Positions 45,317-59,901 are shown, counted from the stretch's first letter. The stretch: 62,000 nucleotides of DNA from Branchiostoma floridae (GCF_000003815.2 NC_049995.1:13607551-13669550), one strand, 5' to 3'. The notes: a model not told the origin generated them from the sequence alone. Made by a program: numbers and translations.

Positions 45317-48300
45317 TACGTAAGCTTTCTCTTTCTAAGAAGGCAATATTATTTTTTCTTCACAATTGAATTAATAGAGAAGGATGTGTCTTATTTTTTT
45401 CTTTAAGAACCGAGAAGCATATTGTTACTGGTGGTTAGCTAGTACATAGCATTTCATTTGGATGGCGCTCTGTCAGTGACTTTCTGTATCTTTATCTGTA
45501 TCTGTATCTGTATCTGTATCTACATAGCGGTTATAACCACCCTTCGTCGTAACACACCAGCTTTAAAGTTGACAGAACGCTCAACGAATTTTAAAGTAAA
45601 ATTGTTTTACGCTTTGTGTGTTTTGTATGGTGTGTTTTAGCCACACTTTAACATTTGTATAATATACCCAGAATGAAATCAAAGGTTACACATATCTGTT
45701 TTCGTCACTGAAAGAGCGCAGTGCGATCGCCTTTTAATGAAAAAAAAAACAGTTTCCCCCAATACAAGGACATGCATGTCCAGCTTGAATGCACAGCGTT
45801 TTAATATTTTTTTTACAACTTGGTGCCCTTTGCTTCCGTTTCTTCCGTTATTCTCACATGGTTCTCGCTAATGTCATCTCGCCGTTACCATGTCAAAGAA
45901 TGGCATCATGGCAAAGAACCGTTTACGATGTCCGCTAGCAAAGAGGAATATGCGTCGAGTTTCCTATACCAAGGGTTTGCTTCCCAGCACTTGTTCCTTA
46001 TTCCAGTTGCTTGCCTTCTAGAGTTATGCTCTTGAATTCTTCATTCACATTACGTATCGCCAATCATTTTTGATGACCAGAAAACACAAGCATTTTTTTC
46101 TGAGAGATAAATGTTCATGAAGATTAATAGCCTGGAAATGCCGAACGCCTACCAACCTAATTCTGATTATTTAGCTGTTGTTGTCGTCTCACTAAAAATG
46201 AAGATAAATCATCAATATTGATAGGCTTGCAGCGTTAACGATTTCAAACGTTCAAAAAGATATAACGGATTTACGAGATTTATGTCGCGATGTTGACCTA
46301 GTTTCGAGTAATTTATAAATATCAATTTGATGATCAGCAGAACTGGAGAACTCGATCGGAAACTAATCAGAATCACAGCAGAATAGGAGGGATTCAATCA
46401 ACCGGGTTCCCAGTTGCCTCACTATAAATCTTTCAAGTAAACTGCGAAAGGAAATTATGTCGATAAATGAAGACAAACGTGAGGAGATGTCGTGTTATCC
46501 TCGTTATTGGCAGTACGTTTGACAAGCCAAGCATGATGAATTACCTAGGGCATACCCCAGCCTGCAGGTTACTCTGGTTGGTCGCAGAGCAATTATCAGA
46601 TCAAGTCAATTCGTTTTCCGTTTTTCAGGTGACTTATTTATTCTCCAGTTAACTGCTAAATATATTATTTACAGGCTCAAATATATCTAATTCAATACGT
46701 TTTGTCAACAGTTAACGTTTATATGTCTACAGTAATATTGTAGTTGTTTTCTTAACATTGTCATTGCGGAACAGGATTCAACAGGTCGTGTTGGCTGGGT
46801 GCTGTCTGGACATCTAACGTATGTGAAAACTTCTGTCAGTTTAGATATAGGTGTCCAGTTTTGCTGAAAATACATGTGTTTTGTAAGATATCCCAATGGT
46901 CCTAGGATCAAATATGGTCAGATTTCTTTTCAAATAAGTAAAATTACAACAATTTTGCTCATGCTACAATTTTGCTCAGCAGTTGGGCTAGAACACTTGT
47001 CAGCATAGAATACAAGGCAACATTGTGTGTTATCTGTACATGTGGGGAGAACAATTTTCTATAATTACCCATTTTGATAAGTGCCCCCAATAGTGTGATT
47101 TATATCCCTAAACTATCGACAACCCCTCTTGCTGACGCGACTTCCTCCAAATTATCGCTATTCTTGTTTCTGTTTGGAAGGAGTAAGTACACTTGTAAAA
47201 AAAAAAAAAAACACAAGTCCGTAGAGAACAGTAGATATGTGTTTCATTCTGAAAAAAAGGTGTTTTGTAAGAAATTCCAAATGGATCAATTTCCGAAAAC
47301 TTTCTCTGTAATGTTTGAAAATACAGTCAATTTACCCACGCTCTTCTTGTCATAAGTTTGGTAGAAGTTAGCTATATGTGTTTTATCTGTTGGGGGGACA
47401 ATTTTCTATGATTGCCCTTTTGAGAAGTGTCCCCCGATGGTGTGATATATGTCCCTAAACTATCGACAGACCCTGTTGCTAACGCGGCTTCCTCCAAATG
47501 ATCGCAGTCTGTAGTCGCCAACTCCTCTACAGGTGATACAAATGGTCGACACTTTCCGGGGATCCACCGCTCCAACCTGTCTGTTCGGTCCCTGATAAGG
47601 GACAAATGACATGCCAAGGTCATACCAAGGTCATCAGATATGTTTTCCGTGACACATTGAATTGGGAGGAGATTAAGGACGACTTTATAATGACTTAGTT
47701 TGCGTTGAAGCCATTTCTCCTCTAGTGTGGGTGGTATAGGGAGATAGAATTCACGTTCGGTGTAGCGAGAAAAGTTCTAATTTTCTTCCTACACAATTAG
47801 AGTTGGGCCAATGTTTGAAGATCCATCGTATGGGATGCTAGATAATGACTTTTGTACACAAGTGCACTAGTGGTGAGATAACTGCAATCCTCGACCAAGG
47901 CTTGCACTGGTGAATTATTCTTCGATTGTGGTGGGGAGGGCTGATATATAGAGGCCTTTGCAGACCGGACTAACTCCTTCAGCATATATAGAGTGGGTGT
48001 CTCGACGGCCGATGCCAAGAATTAAGGACTTTGTAAGATAAAAAACTTTTTTAAAAATGATCGATAACCCTTAGGGTTAGATGACTAACAAAGCTGCCAT
48101 TTTTTAAGGAAATCCTGACCTACTTGTTCATATAGCCATGGAGGATGGATTTAGTTTGATTGACTTATCAATTTTTCTGTACGTACGTACATGCTCAAGA
48201 ATACAGCAAAGTTGAGCTATGTGTAATTAAATTTCGTCTCTTCATCTTCAGTCATTCCAAGAATGGCCGCAAAGGTTTCGTCAAGTGCCTTTTACCCTGC

Positions 48301-49850
48301 GAGTTAGCTTATTCCAACATTAAATCTTTTGTCATTATATAATGCCGCATCTTGTACATAATAGTGATTTAGGCAAGGGACTGACCTCTTGCCTCTAATA
48401 ATCATAATGTAATTCAGACCACGTATGCACCACCAGTGATTTGATGACGACTTAATTGTATATGACATGTATGTTTATTATCATTACGCCTTAATTAAAG
48501 AATAAACATACAATCCGTATGCATATAGCAAGGCTCGAGAGCTCCAGACAAAAGTTACACGACATTTCTGTAAAAACAAAACAGTTGTCAGTTGTCCCAG
48601 ACGGGAGACCTGGCGCATCCCCGTCTTGTAATTAGCCAGCGAAAGGGTATGTCACCCCGTAAGGGGCGGTATCACTCCGTCGTGTGTAAACATGTGCGAA
48701 CATGTGTGATCACGTCGACCGATGATGATGATGATGATGATGTCAGTTGTAAATGCAGAACTTTTCAACCTAGCCTCAGTACTGTACTAGAACGGTCAGT
48801 GATTGATACACACTTTGGAAACAAGCACGAAGCCTTGCATTCGTTGTGCGTAAAAAATAAGAGCTAAAGATCGTCCATGAGCAAGGGTACTCATTCATCT
48901 GTGCGCTAAACCATAAACAACCACTTCAGTGTGAAATAGGTGACTTACATGGTATGTACGAGCACTTTGTTACCATGGCAACATGAGGTAACCACGATCA
49001 CTTCCGCTAAATCTTGACGAGAAACCATGATGTGATTTAGTGTTGGTGACCTGAAACCAGAACAACCCTTCAATTTGGCCCTGCTTCCAAGTTGGAGATT
49101 TTATATCCTCTTATTTCTTTATGCCTAAAATACAGCTGAAAACGGACATGATGTATTCAGCTACATATATCATTGCATGATTCATTCCGTATGTATGCAT
49201 GCTCAACAAAATCCATCCTAGGGGGATAAGATAGGATTGGTTTACTGCAGCATAGTACGTGTATTATCTTTCCGATATCTCTGAAACAGTAAATTCCTTT
49301 TCGGTTCAACAGCAACCCGAATAAGATTATTGTAAAAAAAAAACACCTTTTAAAAAACAGGACCATAGCACTTCCAGGCAATGACCTCTTAATCATTGAA
49401 GTCCTGCAGTACCATAAGAAGTACACTTTTCATAAATAAACACAATTACAATTATCATCTGAAACATGTTTTAATGTAGTTATTTGAATGAGCTGTTGTT
49501 TCCTTTTTCTTTATTTCTTTATAAAATGGATCAGGCCATGAGTCTTTCTGCCACAAGATTAGTAAGTTTTAACTCGCTCAAAACTTTTCGTAGTCACACC
49601 CACACACTCAAATCCACGACCCTAAACGAACTCCACCTACACATATTAGAACACATAACGCAGGAGCTTATTAGATTGGAGAAAATTACGCAGAAGCGTG
49701 GTACGTTTTATTGGCTTTAAACAACACTCTATCTATCTCGTCACCACACATTTTCATTTAAACATTTTAATTTTTACAACATATCATCTTTGTCATTCAG
49801 TGTTACTTGCCGGCTTTGCGTTATCAAGAACACCACAACAGATTCTTACT
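45317..49850. other. Non-coding stretch with minor repeats
   Basis: Holds a (TCTGTA)n run (about 45488-45520), a direct duplication at 47054-47160 and 47401-47506 (CCCTAAACTATCGACA, CTTCCTCCAAAT), and a (GAT)n run (48720-48742). No coding exon supported. Confidence 0.4.
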
Positions 49851-50364
49851 GCATACCACGCAAAGAATTACATCCGTATGAACAAGCCCCCTGGGATTCA
49901 ATGTTGAATTTAGATAAACTATAACGGCTCATATGGGTATCAACTGGGTTTTATGGTCTTAAAGTTTATCTTTGGGGCGCCCTGAGAGCAATTTATACAT
50001 CTATGAGGGACAGTCAACAGGTTTTCGTCTTCATTCAGAAACAAGAGACACAACAAAGGTTTTTAGGAATAGTTATGAGTATATAGTATGAAGTTGTCAA
50101 CAAATTAAATGTAGACTTAGAAGAAACCGATTTGTTTTATTTTTCATTTGATTGGCGCCTATTGGAATTACAGCCGTATGAAGAAGCCCTCTAGAATTCA
50201 GCGTTGAATTTAGATAAACTATAACGGCTCTTATGAGTATCAACTGGGTTTTATGGTCTTAAAGTTTATCTCTTTTTGTTCTCTAGGGGACACTTAAACA
50301 ATAAGACGTAGCCCTAGTCAAGAAACAAGGAACACAATATATATTTTGAGGCATGATTATGAAG

Positions 50365-50947
50365 TACGAGGGACGTTCAATAAGTAATGCCCCTGACCCA
50401 TTTTCAATAACAGGAGATTAATGAAACTTGGCACAGTTATTAGTCTTTCTCTTCATAGGAACCACCCAGAGTTATGCATTTCTCCCATTGTTTGATGCAG
50501 CTCTGGACACCGTTTTTGTAGAACACCCCAGGTTGGTCCTCCAACAGATGCCTCATCAACGGCAGAAGAGGGACGACCAGGTCTGGGAGCTGTTTCCACA
50601 GACTTCCGGCCATGTTTGAATTCAGGATGCCAGCGTTTTACAAGGTCATATGATGGGGCATCATCACCATAAGTTTCTTCCATTTCAGCAAAAGTGTCCT
50701 TTGATGTGAGTCCTTTCAAATACAAAAACTGGATCACTGCGCGACACTCAACTGGCTATTTTTCACACCTGGCCCATTTCACACCTGACTCAGTTCAAAC
50801 ACCAGTAAATCAAAATCCACGATTAGTTCAGAGCTGTTTTTTTGCAACATGATGTATAAAGATATGAATCATTACACATACAAAATTTCATTAAGATCAG
50901 ACAGCTAAAAGTGAGTTAGGGACATTAGTTATTGAACGCCCCTCGTA
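50365..50947 (-). mobile_element. Internally deleted mariner element
   Basis: About 580 bp between TA dinucleotides (50365-50366, 50946-50947). The termini ACGAGGGACGTTCAATAA and (inverse) ACGAGGGGCGTTCAATAA are inverted repeats of mariner type and similarity continues inward for about 60 bp. The tandem unit at 51027 gives an approximate uninterrupted site. Confidence 0.8.
50453..50770 (-). pseudogene. Mariner transposase N-terminal fragment
   Basis: The minus-strand frame has the paired helix-turn-helix region of mariner transposases (IQFLYLKGLTSKDTFAEM, YGDDAPSYDLVKRWHPEF) and the linker PRPGRPSSA. An in-frame TAG lies upstream near 50770 and the catalytic DDD domain is gone, replaced by unrelated codons after a deletion. 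Not functional as transposase. Confidence 0.75.
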
Positions 50948-51475
50948 TGAAGTATTCAACGAATGCCTATCGAAGAAAAAAAAGTGTTTTTTTTCATGTG
51001 CCACCCATTGGTATGACATAACTATGAACAAGCCCTCCGGAATTCAATGTTGAATTTAGATAAACTATAACGGCTCTTATTGGTATCAACTGGGCTTTAT
51101 GGTCTTAAAGTTATCTTTTTTTGTTCTCTAGGGGAAACTTAAACAATAAGATGTAGCCCTATTTAAGAAACAAGGAACACAATATATATTTTGGGGCATG
51201 ATTATGAAGTATTCAACGAATGCCTATAAAAAAACAGATTTTTTTTCATGTGCCACCCATTGGTATGACATAACTGTGAACAAGCCCTCCGGAATTCAAT
51301 GTTGAATTTAAATAAACTATAACGACTCTTATGAGTATCAACTGGGTATTCTGGCCTTAAAGTTTATATTTTTGTCGCTCTGGGAGCAATTTATACATTT
51401 ATACGAGGGGCACTAAATAAGTTTTCGTCCTCACCCATCCCTGTTTCAGGCATAGTTATAAAGTATGAAGTCTTT

Positions 51476-51690
51476 AACAATGACAATGACAATGACAATG
51501 AAGTTTATTGTATATCCATGCCCCATTGGGGCTAAATGCAGTCAGTTTGGTACATAGAAAGTAATCGGAAAGCTATACATATACTGCAGTTTACATGCTT
51601 CTTCTCTCTTCTTAAAACATGCGTGGACGAGCTTACAGAGTTTTTCCGGTATATCGTAGTTAGATGATGACATAAGGTATTTGAACAGAT
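51476..51690 (-). pseudogene. LINE 3' end inside tandem unit 4
   Basis: The minus-strand codons end in a tail with ACFKKREEAC, like the tails of other LINE ends here. A TGACAA repeat (51476-51500) and TTTATTG mark the 3' end. Strongly 5'-truncated. Confidence 0.55.
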
Positions 51691-52559
51691 GATTTTAACG
51701 AACGTCTACTGAAAATAAACCGATTTGGGTTTGCTTGTTTCTTCTGTTGTTGTTTTCTCGTAATTTGGTGTATATATCGAATTACAACCATTTGAACAAG
51801 CCCCCCGGAATTCAGTGTTGAAATTAGATAAGCTTTGATGGCGCTTACGGGAATAAACGGAGTTTTATGGTCTTAAATTTTTTCTCTAAGGCGCTCTGGG
51901 GGCAATTGATACTTTTACGAGGGACAGTCAACAGGTTTTTGGTCCTCACCCATAAACAAGGGACAAAACAAATGTTTTGTGGCATAGTTATGAAGCATGG
52001 TGTATTTAACGAATAAATATAACGTATTTCAAAAACAAAATTTTTCATTGGTGCATATATGGAATTACATCCCTATGAACAAGCCCCCGGAATTCTGTGT
52101 TGAATTTAGATAGGCTATAACGGCGCTTGTGGGTATAAACTGGGTTTTATGTCAAATTGCGCTAGATTTTAATATCTCTTGCTTTCAAATTGTTTCCATT
52201 AGGCTAGAATGTTTGGTTTTGTTATAAAAATTTTCTATGTCTATAGATGGTGATAAATATAACAATGATGTTTATATTCTACAACGTCTATAGGCCCATG
52301 GTTGTGTGCAACAATCTGAGATCGCCTATACATTATATATATGGCTAATATAGGTCATTTCCATGTTATGCGATCATTGTAGTGGAAACTGGTGTCAAAT
52401 TATTAGTATCCATCGGTAATACGATATCCCAATATGTGCCAGAGACCATGAAATTAAAAATGTATCAAATACCATTACGGGCTCATTTTCTGAATATGGT
52501 TGAGATTTTGTTTGTTGTATATAAGCTGATGCATGTTTGAGCTTATGGCCAGTTGTATA

Positions 52560-53715
52560 TAGCTGTTTGATAGAATATGCTCCTGGGGCTTTCTAAACGT
52601 TTCTTAAGATATAAGCTTCTGTATTCTTGTTTCTGGATCACGCATGGCACCTTCTGCATTTTTAGTTGTACTTTTTACTTGCAGCCGAAGAAGTTGGTTA
52701 TATTCCTGAAAAAGTTTGGAAGTTCCTGGAACTTTCTTTAATCTTTCAGTGTACTCTCGCATGTTCCTTGCCGTCTGTGCATTTGGGCAAACCTAATTCC
52801 TGATTTTTTGGAATCGCCATAAGTTATAATTTGAAGTTTCTGGATCATGGAACCTTTTGCATTCTTTGATTGTACTTTTGCATGTTTCTTTCCACCCAAA
52901 CAGCTGCACATTTTGGAATCATGTCAATGTTTCTATACTGTTGTATGCTTTGTTTCAGGGTTAGTTGTACAGAGCTGTTTAATAGAATTTGCCCCTGGAA
53001 CTTTCTGAAAGTTTCTGGAACATTCTTCATTTCTTGCATGCTTCATGCCATTTGATTATATTCCTGGAATTTTTATAATCTATCAAAGGTCCTGGGACTT
53101 GTACATTACTTTCCTTCTGAGCATTTGCACAAATCTATTTCCTGATTCTGGATCGTGGCATCTTCTTGCCCTCAAAGCAGTTGATTATATTCATGAATCT
53201 TGTTTTAAAGTTCCTGGAACTTTCTTTATTATTTCCGTGCACGCTTTCGGGTATACTCCTTGCCGTCTGAGCATTTGCACGAATCTATTTTCTGATTTCT
53301 GGAATCGCCATAAGAAAGTTTCTACATCATGTCACATTTTGCATTCTTTGATCATTAGCCTTTGCATGTTTCTTGCAATCGGAGAATTGTATTCCTGGAA
53401 AATTTTGGAAGTTCCTGGGATGGACATTCTTCATTCTTTCCGTGTACTCGGGTATGTCTCTAGCCGTCTGAAAATTTGTACAAATCTTTTTCATGATTCC
53501 TGAAGTCGGCATAAGAAAGTTTCTAGATCATAGCACCTTCTGCATTCTTTGATCATTGTACTAGTTTCTTGCCTTTGGTTATATATTCCTGGAAAATTTT
53601 GGAAGTTTCTGGAACTTTCTTTATTCTGTCCTTGCACCATTGCATTTTTCTCTATGTCTGAGCATTTGCACAAATCTATTTCATGATTCCTAGAATCGCC
53701 ATAAGAAGTTTCCGG
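52560..53715. repeat. Diverged tandem array, units about 190-245 bp
   Basis: GAATCGCCATAAG, TTTCTGGATCAT, CCTTCTGCATTCTTTGAT and GCATTTGCACAAATC recur about five times. One plus-strand open frame of 152 codons runs through three units and is an artefact of the repeat. It lies just upstream of the peptide gene. Confidence 0.75.
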
Positions 53716-54317
53716 TAAGATCGATATGATACCCGATGCCTTCCCGGCTCCAGGCGCCCCGATCAGTCAGCGTCTGGCAGGTTTTACCTTCTTATGACTG
53801 GCCTGGCGGAAATGTGTGCAGCGAAGTGATGCATAGGTCAACCATTGCGGGGATTGTAGTGAGCTGAACTAAGAATTAACTTTTTGTCTATCATGAGTAA
53901 TAAAATTTGAGCAAAGGGCAAACCTTGAAATTGTTATGTATTGCGACTGTAGACGTATCTGTTCCTCTGGGGTTATTTTTGTTGAAATTTCTATCCAGTC
54001 TTTTTAAAACGTTAGGCGAATTCCAAAACAAGTAAAATCACAGTTTCAAAGACTCTTTCCTACTATGACTGTGATGACTGTCTTTTACCTCTGAGACAAA
54101 TCAAACTTTTTTCTATGAAACGTTTGAGCGCAAGGAGCAAATCTTGGAATTGTGTGATACAGCTTTAGATGTATCTGTTTCTCCAGGGTTAGTTTTGTTT
54201 GATATAATTTCTATTCAGTCTACAATCATCTCTAAAAACGTTAAGAGAATTCCAAAATAAGTGAGACTGCAGTTTTAAAATGGTTTTCTTATATGAAGAT
54301 TGATCTTTCCTTCTCAG

Positions 54318-57300
54318 ATGAGCTCCCCCATCTGGCTGCTCGGCGTGTTGGTGCTTCTGACCACGATGTTAGAGACTCAAGCAGGTTTCAACAAGCTCTC
54401 CAAAGAGGACCGCCTGGATTGCTACATCAAGTGTAACCAGTGCAAATTGCTCTTCACTTGGCCAAAGCCCTTCAGTTCGACGGTAAGGAGTTTGGGTTTG
54501 ATTGAGTTTTTCCAGGTCTTTAGAACTTTTACGGACGAAAGGTGGCGTACGTGATGATATTCTATTTGATTATGTACCTCCTAAACGTATATGTTAGACT
54601 GCGTTTTCTTACCAACATGTGTACAGATATGTTTTCTCTATGTTGTCACCTTGAACAATAAAGGCATCCATCCATTTATTATAATTGCAATGACAATGAC
54701 AACTATAGATAGGATTTAGTCAGATCGGTCCGCATTCGGCTTTTCATTTTTAATGGGAGGGTGATGCCCACACCACTCAAAGAAATAACAGCAAAGCAGA
54801 AATTTAATTCGACGAGTACATCGTTGCTACTTGACGACAAATTCACTCGGGTATTTTTGTCCTGTTGCCAAGTGGAAGCTGCCGAAATTTTGCCACCGGC
54901 ACTTAAATGTTTCTTCCGTCGGTTATTTTCTTACGGGGATGTCAAGGTTGATACCAGATCCATCAGAGTCTTTCGTGAACTGCTCAACCTCTGAATGCAT
55001 AGTTCTAATTGCCTTGTACGCCGTAATACATTCAAAACTTCCCCAATCTATCTTGATTCTTATCTAGCTAAATCTAAGTTTGCATGAATGTTGTCATCTT
55101 ACTTTTCAAGGATACTTTGAGGGCGAAAAACGGCTGTATGTCTAGAGGTCTCATTGACGAGGAGCACTACTGGCAGCAATTAGAGCAACAGTCTGCCGGG
55201 CAGTCCGCTTGTTATAGTCCTTTATTCAGTCCTTCAAAAGGCTTTGCCATTAGTTGAAAGCCGGATTTGCGTCAGCTTTGGCCTCCACGTGCCACAGCCG
55301 CAATCAGTTACGCTTACAAAGTGGTCCAGACATCTTGAAATCAACGGTAACGTCAAGTGTAACGCAGATGTTCGAGCATTGGCTTTTGGGGAATATCGTA
55401 TCTTCCTTACTCTCTTTCTTACGCTTTACGCTTACGTAATGACCGTCAAATGATATCTACGCACAAAAAAAACAGTTTCTACACGTCAAGTGTAAGGTAA
55501 ATGTTCGAATAGACATTAGGTTCTTGTAGAAGAGTGCAACTGGTCTGTGTCTTCCTAACTATCTTCTCTGCCCTTACGTCAATACCATCAGAGGGTGTCT
55601 AAGCACAACCGGAAAGGCGTACGGATATTGATTTAGTGATACATCCTACCTATCGCATTTTGTTCTTCTGATTCTGTTCGCCCATTATCATTCATCATTG
55701 AGCCTGAGGAACTGAATCTTTTCAATTCAAATAGTTTGACATTTATCAAAAAAGTTATAATAAGCTCCTGGAAATATATGGCATTGTTTGCCACTGCTGT
55801 TTGTCACAAAAGTAGTATGATGTAATGTATAGAATCGAATATAGTAGAATAGAATAGAATAGAATAGAATAGAATAGAATAGAATAGAATAGAATAGAAT
55901 ATTCCCTTTAAAGTTCATCCGCAATCGATTTGGCTTGTTGCATACTGAAACTTTCTAACTTTATAAGCACGACCGGAAGCACGCACAGATATTGATTCAG
56001 TGATGAATCAAACCTGACACACTTTGTTCTTTTGATTCTGATTCTGTTCGTCCATTTCTATTCATCATTGAGCTTTAAGAACTGATTCAGAACCAGTCAA
56101 TGTAATTGGTCATTTGTCAAAAAAGTACAGTCGCTGGAAAAGTATGACCACTGATGTTTTTCTAAAACATATCGTATAGAGGGAAAGCCTTTCAAACAAC
56201 GACAAAGAAACTCCAAGAGCTAATGAAGCTTGCAGGATGCAAAGCACAGTGGAAAAAAAGACGAAGAAAGACTGAATTAATGCAGCTATAGGACTCTTCA
56301 AAGACTATAGAGGCAGAACACAGTGGATTATGAAGAATAGACTATACTAGACTAGACTAGACTAGAATAGAATAGACTAGAACAGAATAGAATGTCCCCT
56401 TCAAAGTTCATTCACCTGCAGAAGGCCATTGATTTTGCTAGCCGCATTATGAAACTTTCTAACTGTCTACTCATATCAGTGGCATTCCATTTCGTATAAA
56501 ACCTCCGGCGACGGATCGAAAATCCAGGGTTAAAACTCCATTAAGGGCATAATCCTACTTTCATTCCTCGAGCAATTTTTTATCCTGTAAATCTCAAATG
56601 TTTTATTGCCAGCGGCAAACTTCCCATCAAAAGGGTTAAATGTTCTTTCCTTGTTACCTTTTACTGGGGGCATATTCGGAAATATTGCAGACATGGCCAG
56701 ATAGAGAACATCCTCCCTAACGCTTCAAGGACCACTAGATCCAGGGGAGGATTGAGTGATTGACCGACAAGGGGATTTAACTTAAGCCCGTTTTCTGGAT
56801 CATGTGCCGAGCATTAAAACCACCCAAAGCTGCGAAGAAAGCAATATAGGGCGAGAGATTAATATTACATCAACAGCCACATATATTTCCTTGTCAATTT
56901 ATTTGTAAGACAGAAGCAGGAGCAGGTTTTAGTCATTTGTCCTTGATACGTCTCACTAGATATATCGCCACTATTAATCCAGGCAAAGTTTAGTGCTATT
57001 CAGAATGGTGGCTGAGGGCTTACTTGTTATTTCCAGTTATCTCTAAGCCAGGTCGACATTATATCACGCATACTAGGCAACAGAAACAGGGGCGATGTCC
57101 ATTTTCTGGATCATAGTATTAATATTAAACTCTTCCAAGCCGTTGTCCCACAGAAAAAAGGGAAAGACTTCTCATCTGACAAGGACGTACTCGTCCCCAC
57201 CAGTAACGATTCTAAAGCAGGGATACAGTTTGGTCAATTTGTCTAGATCATAGTGCCAAACATAAATCTCATCAAATCCATTTCTCCTCGAAAACAGTCC

Positions 57301-59846
57301 AAGGACTTTCAACCTAACGTCGACAGTGACAAATTTGCCCCTACCAGGTTCTTCGTGTTACAGATACAGGGATACTCTTGGTCAGTTTTCTTGAAACATT
57401 GAACCAGCATTAAACACTTACTCTCGTCTCCCCATCTTGATTGTCACATCTTTGAACAAAGATAAGAAAATTCCTTTTCTTAAGCTTGTAGCCAATATTT
57501 TCCTCTGTTGGGTTAAATGATCTTCATTATATCATCTCCACTCATCTCTGCTACCAAAAGATCTTTCATGAAACAAAAACAAGGACGAATATCTTTCCGT
57601 TTTCTGGATCATAGGTAGCACTTATAATTCCCGGTATAAATCAACATAAAGTCGTTTAACCAACATAATGTATTCTCCTCAGCATAATGGTCCGTGGAGA
57701 CACAGGAAGTGACAGAGACTATGTAAAAAGTATAGAAATTATTAACTCTCAATTTAAAACAAACAACGCATATGCAAGCATCTGCATGCACGTCATTAAA
57801 ATGCTGTCTTGAATAAATATATCAATGAATTATAACTTGCTAACGGTCCTTCGACTTATACGACACAATACGTTAACGTATGGACGGCGGTCAAAGGAGG
57901 ACACTGTGTCCTTGGGATCTAGTTATGAATGTCTTTATTGATCGATCTATGACTGAAGTATTAACATGGCCTTAACCTCACCGGTTCGTTAGCCAAGACA
58001 GTTCAAGGATTTTCCATCCCGAGTCCACAAGTTCACACTATGCAGTGTTCCCACGCCCGGGGCTGTCGGAGATAGTTACATTCTTTATCTGATCGATCCT
58101 CTAGAGACTGAGGAGCTCATCGCCAACAGGGTATCATATTTCACAGGCCGCTTAGGCCACAGAACGTTAATTTTTTAGCTGACATCCTCCGCATGCAGAT
58201 TCCAAAAATAATGAGATAGGGTGAAAAGAACACGATGGGTAGGAAAAAAAACAAGATAGCTAAATTTTCAAAATAGACACCGTTAACGTCGTAACAAGAG
58301 TTCGAGTGAAAAAATGTGGCATCACAACTAACAACTTGAAGGCATTCATTCCTGTATTCATCATCATCATCGTGGGTTGCTTGCCCGGACCAAGTCCACC
58401 ATCTCCTTCCAGACATCTCTGTCCCCCATAGCGTTCTTTAGATCCTCGACCTACAACCCGACATCACGAGCAAGAAGTGAAAAGTGTAGTAAAGGTTATG
58501 CAATGGTATAACTTGCCAAGCTGGCAACTACATTCATAACTTCCATATTGGTGGCACATTTACAACTATCCAACAAGTTTCACTGCAACTATAGTCAACT
58601 GCATGGGTACCTTCCTGGTGTCACTTCTACAAGTGTGATTTTTAGGCTACAACACAACATGTTTGCTCATTTTGGTCTATCTGACCATCCCCAAAGAGAA
58701 AAAAATCCTGAAATAAAACGAAAATTAATGAGCGCGGATGTCATCCATAGAATGTACTTGCTGTGGCCTTAACTAGGTCCTCTGCCGAAAATAGATCACC
58801 CTGGAGAGAGAGATTTTGCAGCCAAAATGCATCTGCAGTTGATGTACGCTGGCGATGGGTTGGTTAGTTCTTCTCCTAGTTTCTACACGTCAAATTAACT
58901 TCGGGATTGGAACTGGCGTGAAGCTTATGTAATGAACAATCCGGAGCAGTGAAGTGGCTGTTTTAAAAGGTCGAAAACCAAGACATGTTTAGAAAGATTG
59001 ACCAGCTTACTACAGAGTACATTTCTACTAGTTCATTAACTCATGTTTTGATGGAAGACTCTTTTGCTGTATAAAGGAGATGTGCATCAATACGTCTCGA
59101 GGGTAAAATCAGCAAATAATATCTGACATATCATGTACTTTATCTTGTTTGTTTGATTGCTTGTTTCTTAAAAGCAGATGTAAGTAAAAGGGATAAAATA
59201 CCTGACTTGGTCCAAGACGAAAGGAATGTGGTTTTCAGAATGACGCACCATCTCTTGAAGGTCCTGGTGAATGATCTAAGTCTGGCAGATGTCTATTTCT
59301 TCTGCTTAAAATTCTTCTTGGCGTTTGTCTGGATAAGCCCGAGAAAATCATTGTATAGTGTTTGAAACATTTGGCCTTAAACCGGTATTGACATGTGGAG
59401 ACTGCAATACGTTCGGGTACTAAGAAAACATTCGTGTTTCAGACTTGCAGAAGTAAGTAACTAAGTGTCAAGAGACCGGCGGTTAGATGTTTCTAAATAT
59501 TCTTAGTGAGTTCAGATTGTTCGGAGTCTTTAAGGGCTTGTCACCTTAGAAAGCACATAAGATTTTTCTGCCGGGAAAATTGAGAGAATCATTGACTAGC
59601 ATCGGCAAAGCATTTGTCCTTAAGGTGTTTGGGTTTTAGGATGGTTGTTATGAATATCATTATCTATATACATTAAGATTTGTGTGTATGTGTGTGTGTG
59701 TGTGTGTTTGAGTGTGTTTGCGCGTTGCTTTTTGTGTTTGTGTGTGCGCGTGTGTGTATGTGTGCGTCTGTGTGTGTGTGCGTCTGTGTAAGTATGTGTG
59801 TGTGCGTGTGTGCGTGTGAGTGTGTGTGTGCGTGTGTGTGTGTGTG

Positions 59847-59901
<55 letters not shown>

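Larger units (their letters stand above)
49860..52160. repeat. Six-unit tandem array, units about 250-290 bp
   Basis: The unit core is GAACAAGCCC, GAATTCAATGTTGAATTTAG, AAACTATAACGGC, then GGTTTTATGGTCTTAAAGTT. Starts are near 49878, 50176, 51027, 51279, 51793 and 52075; the last unit is cut short. Units 2 and 3 are nearly identical. Some units contain an ACGAGGG(A/G)CA end resembling a mariner terminus. Unit 2 is interrupted by a mariner relic and unit 4 by a LINE tail. Confidence 0.8.

Noticed and set aside
53045-53503. 152-codon plus-strand frame
   Set aside because: Runs across several units of a diverged tandem array and repeats its own sequence.
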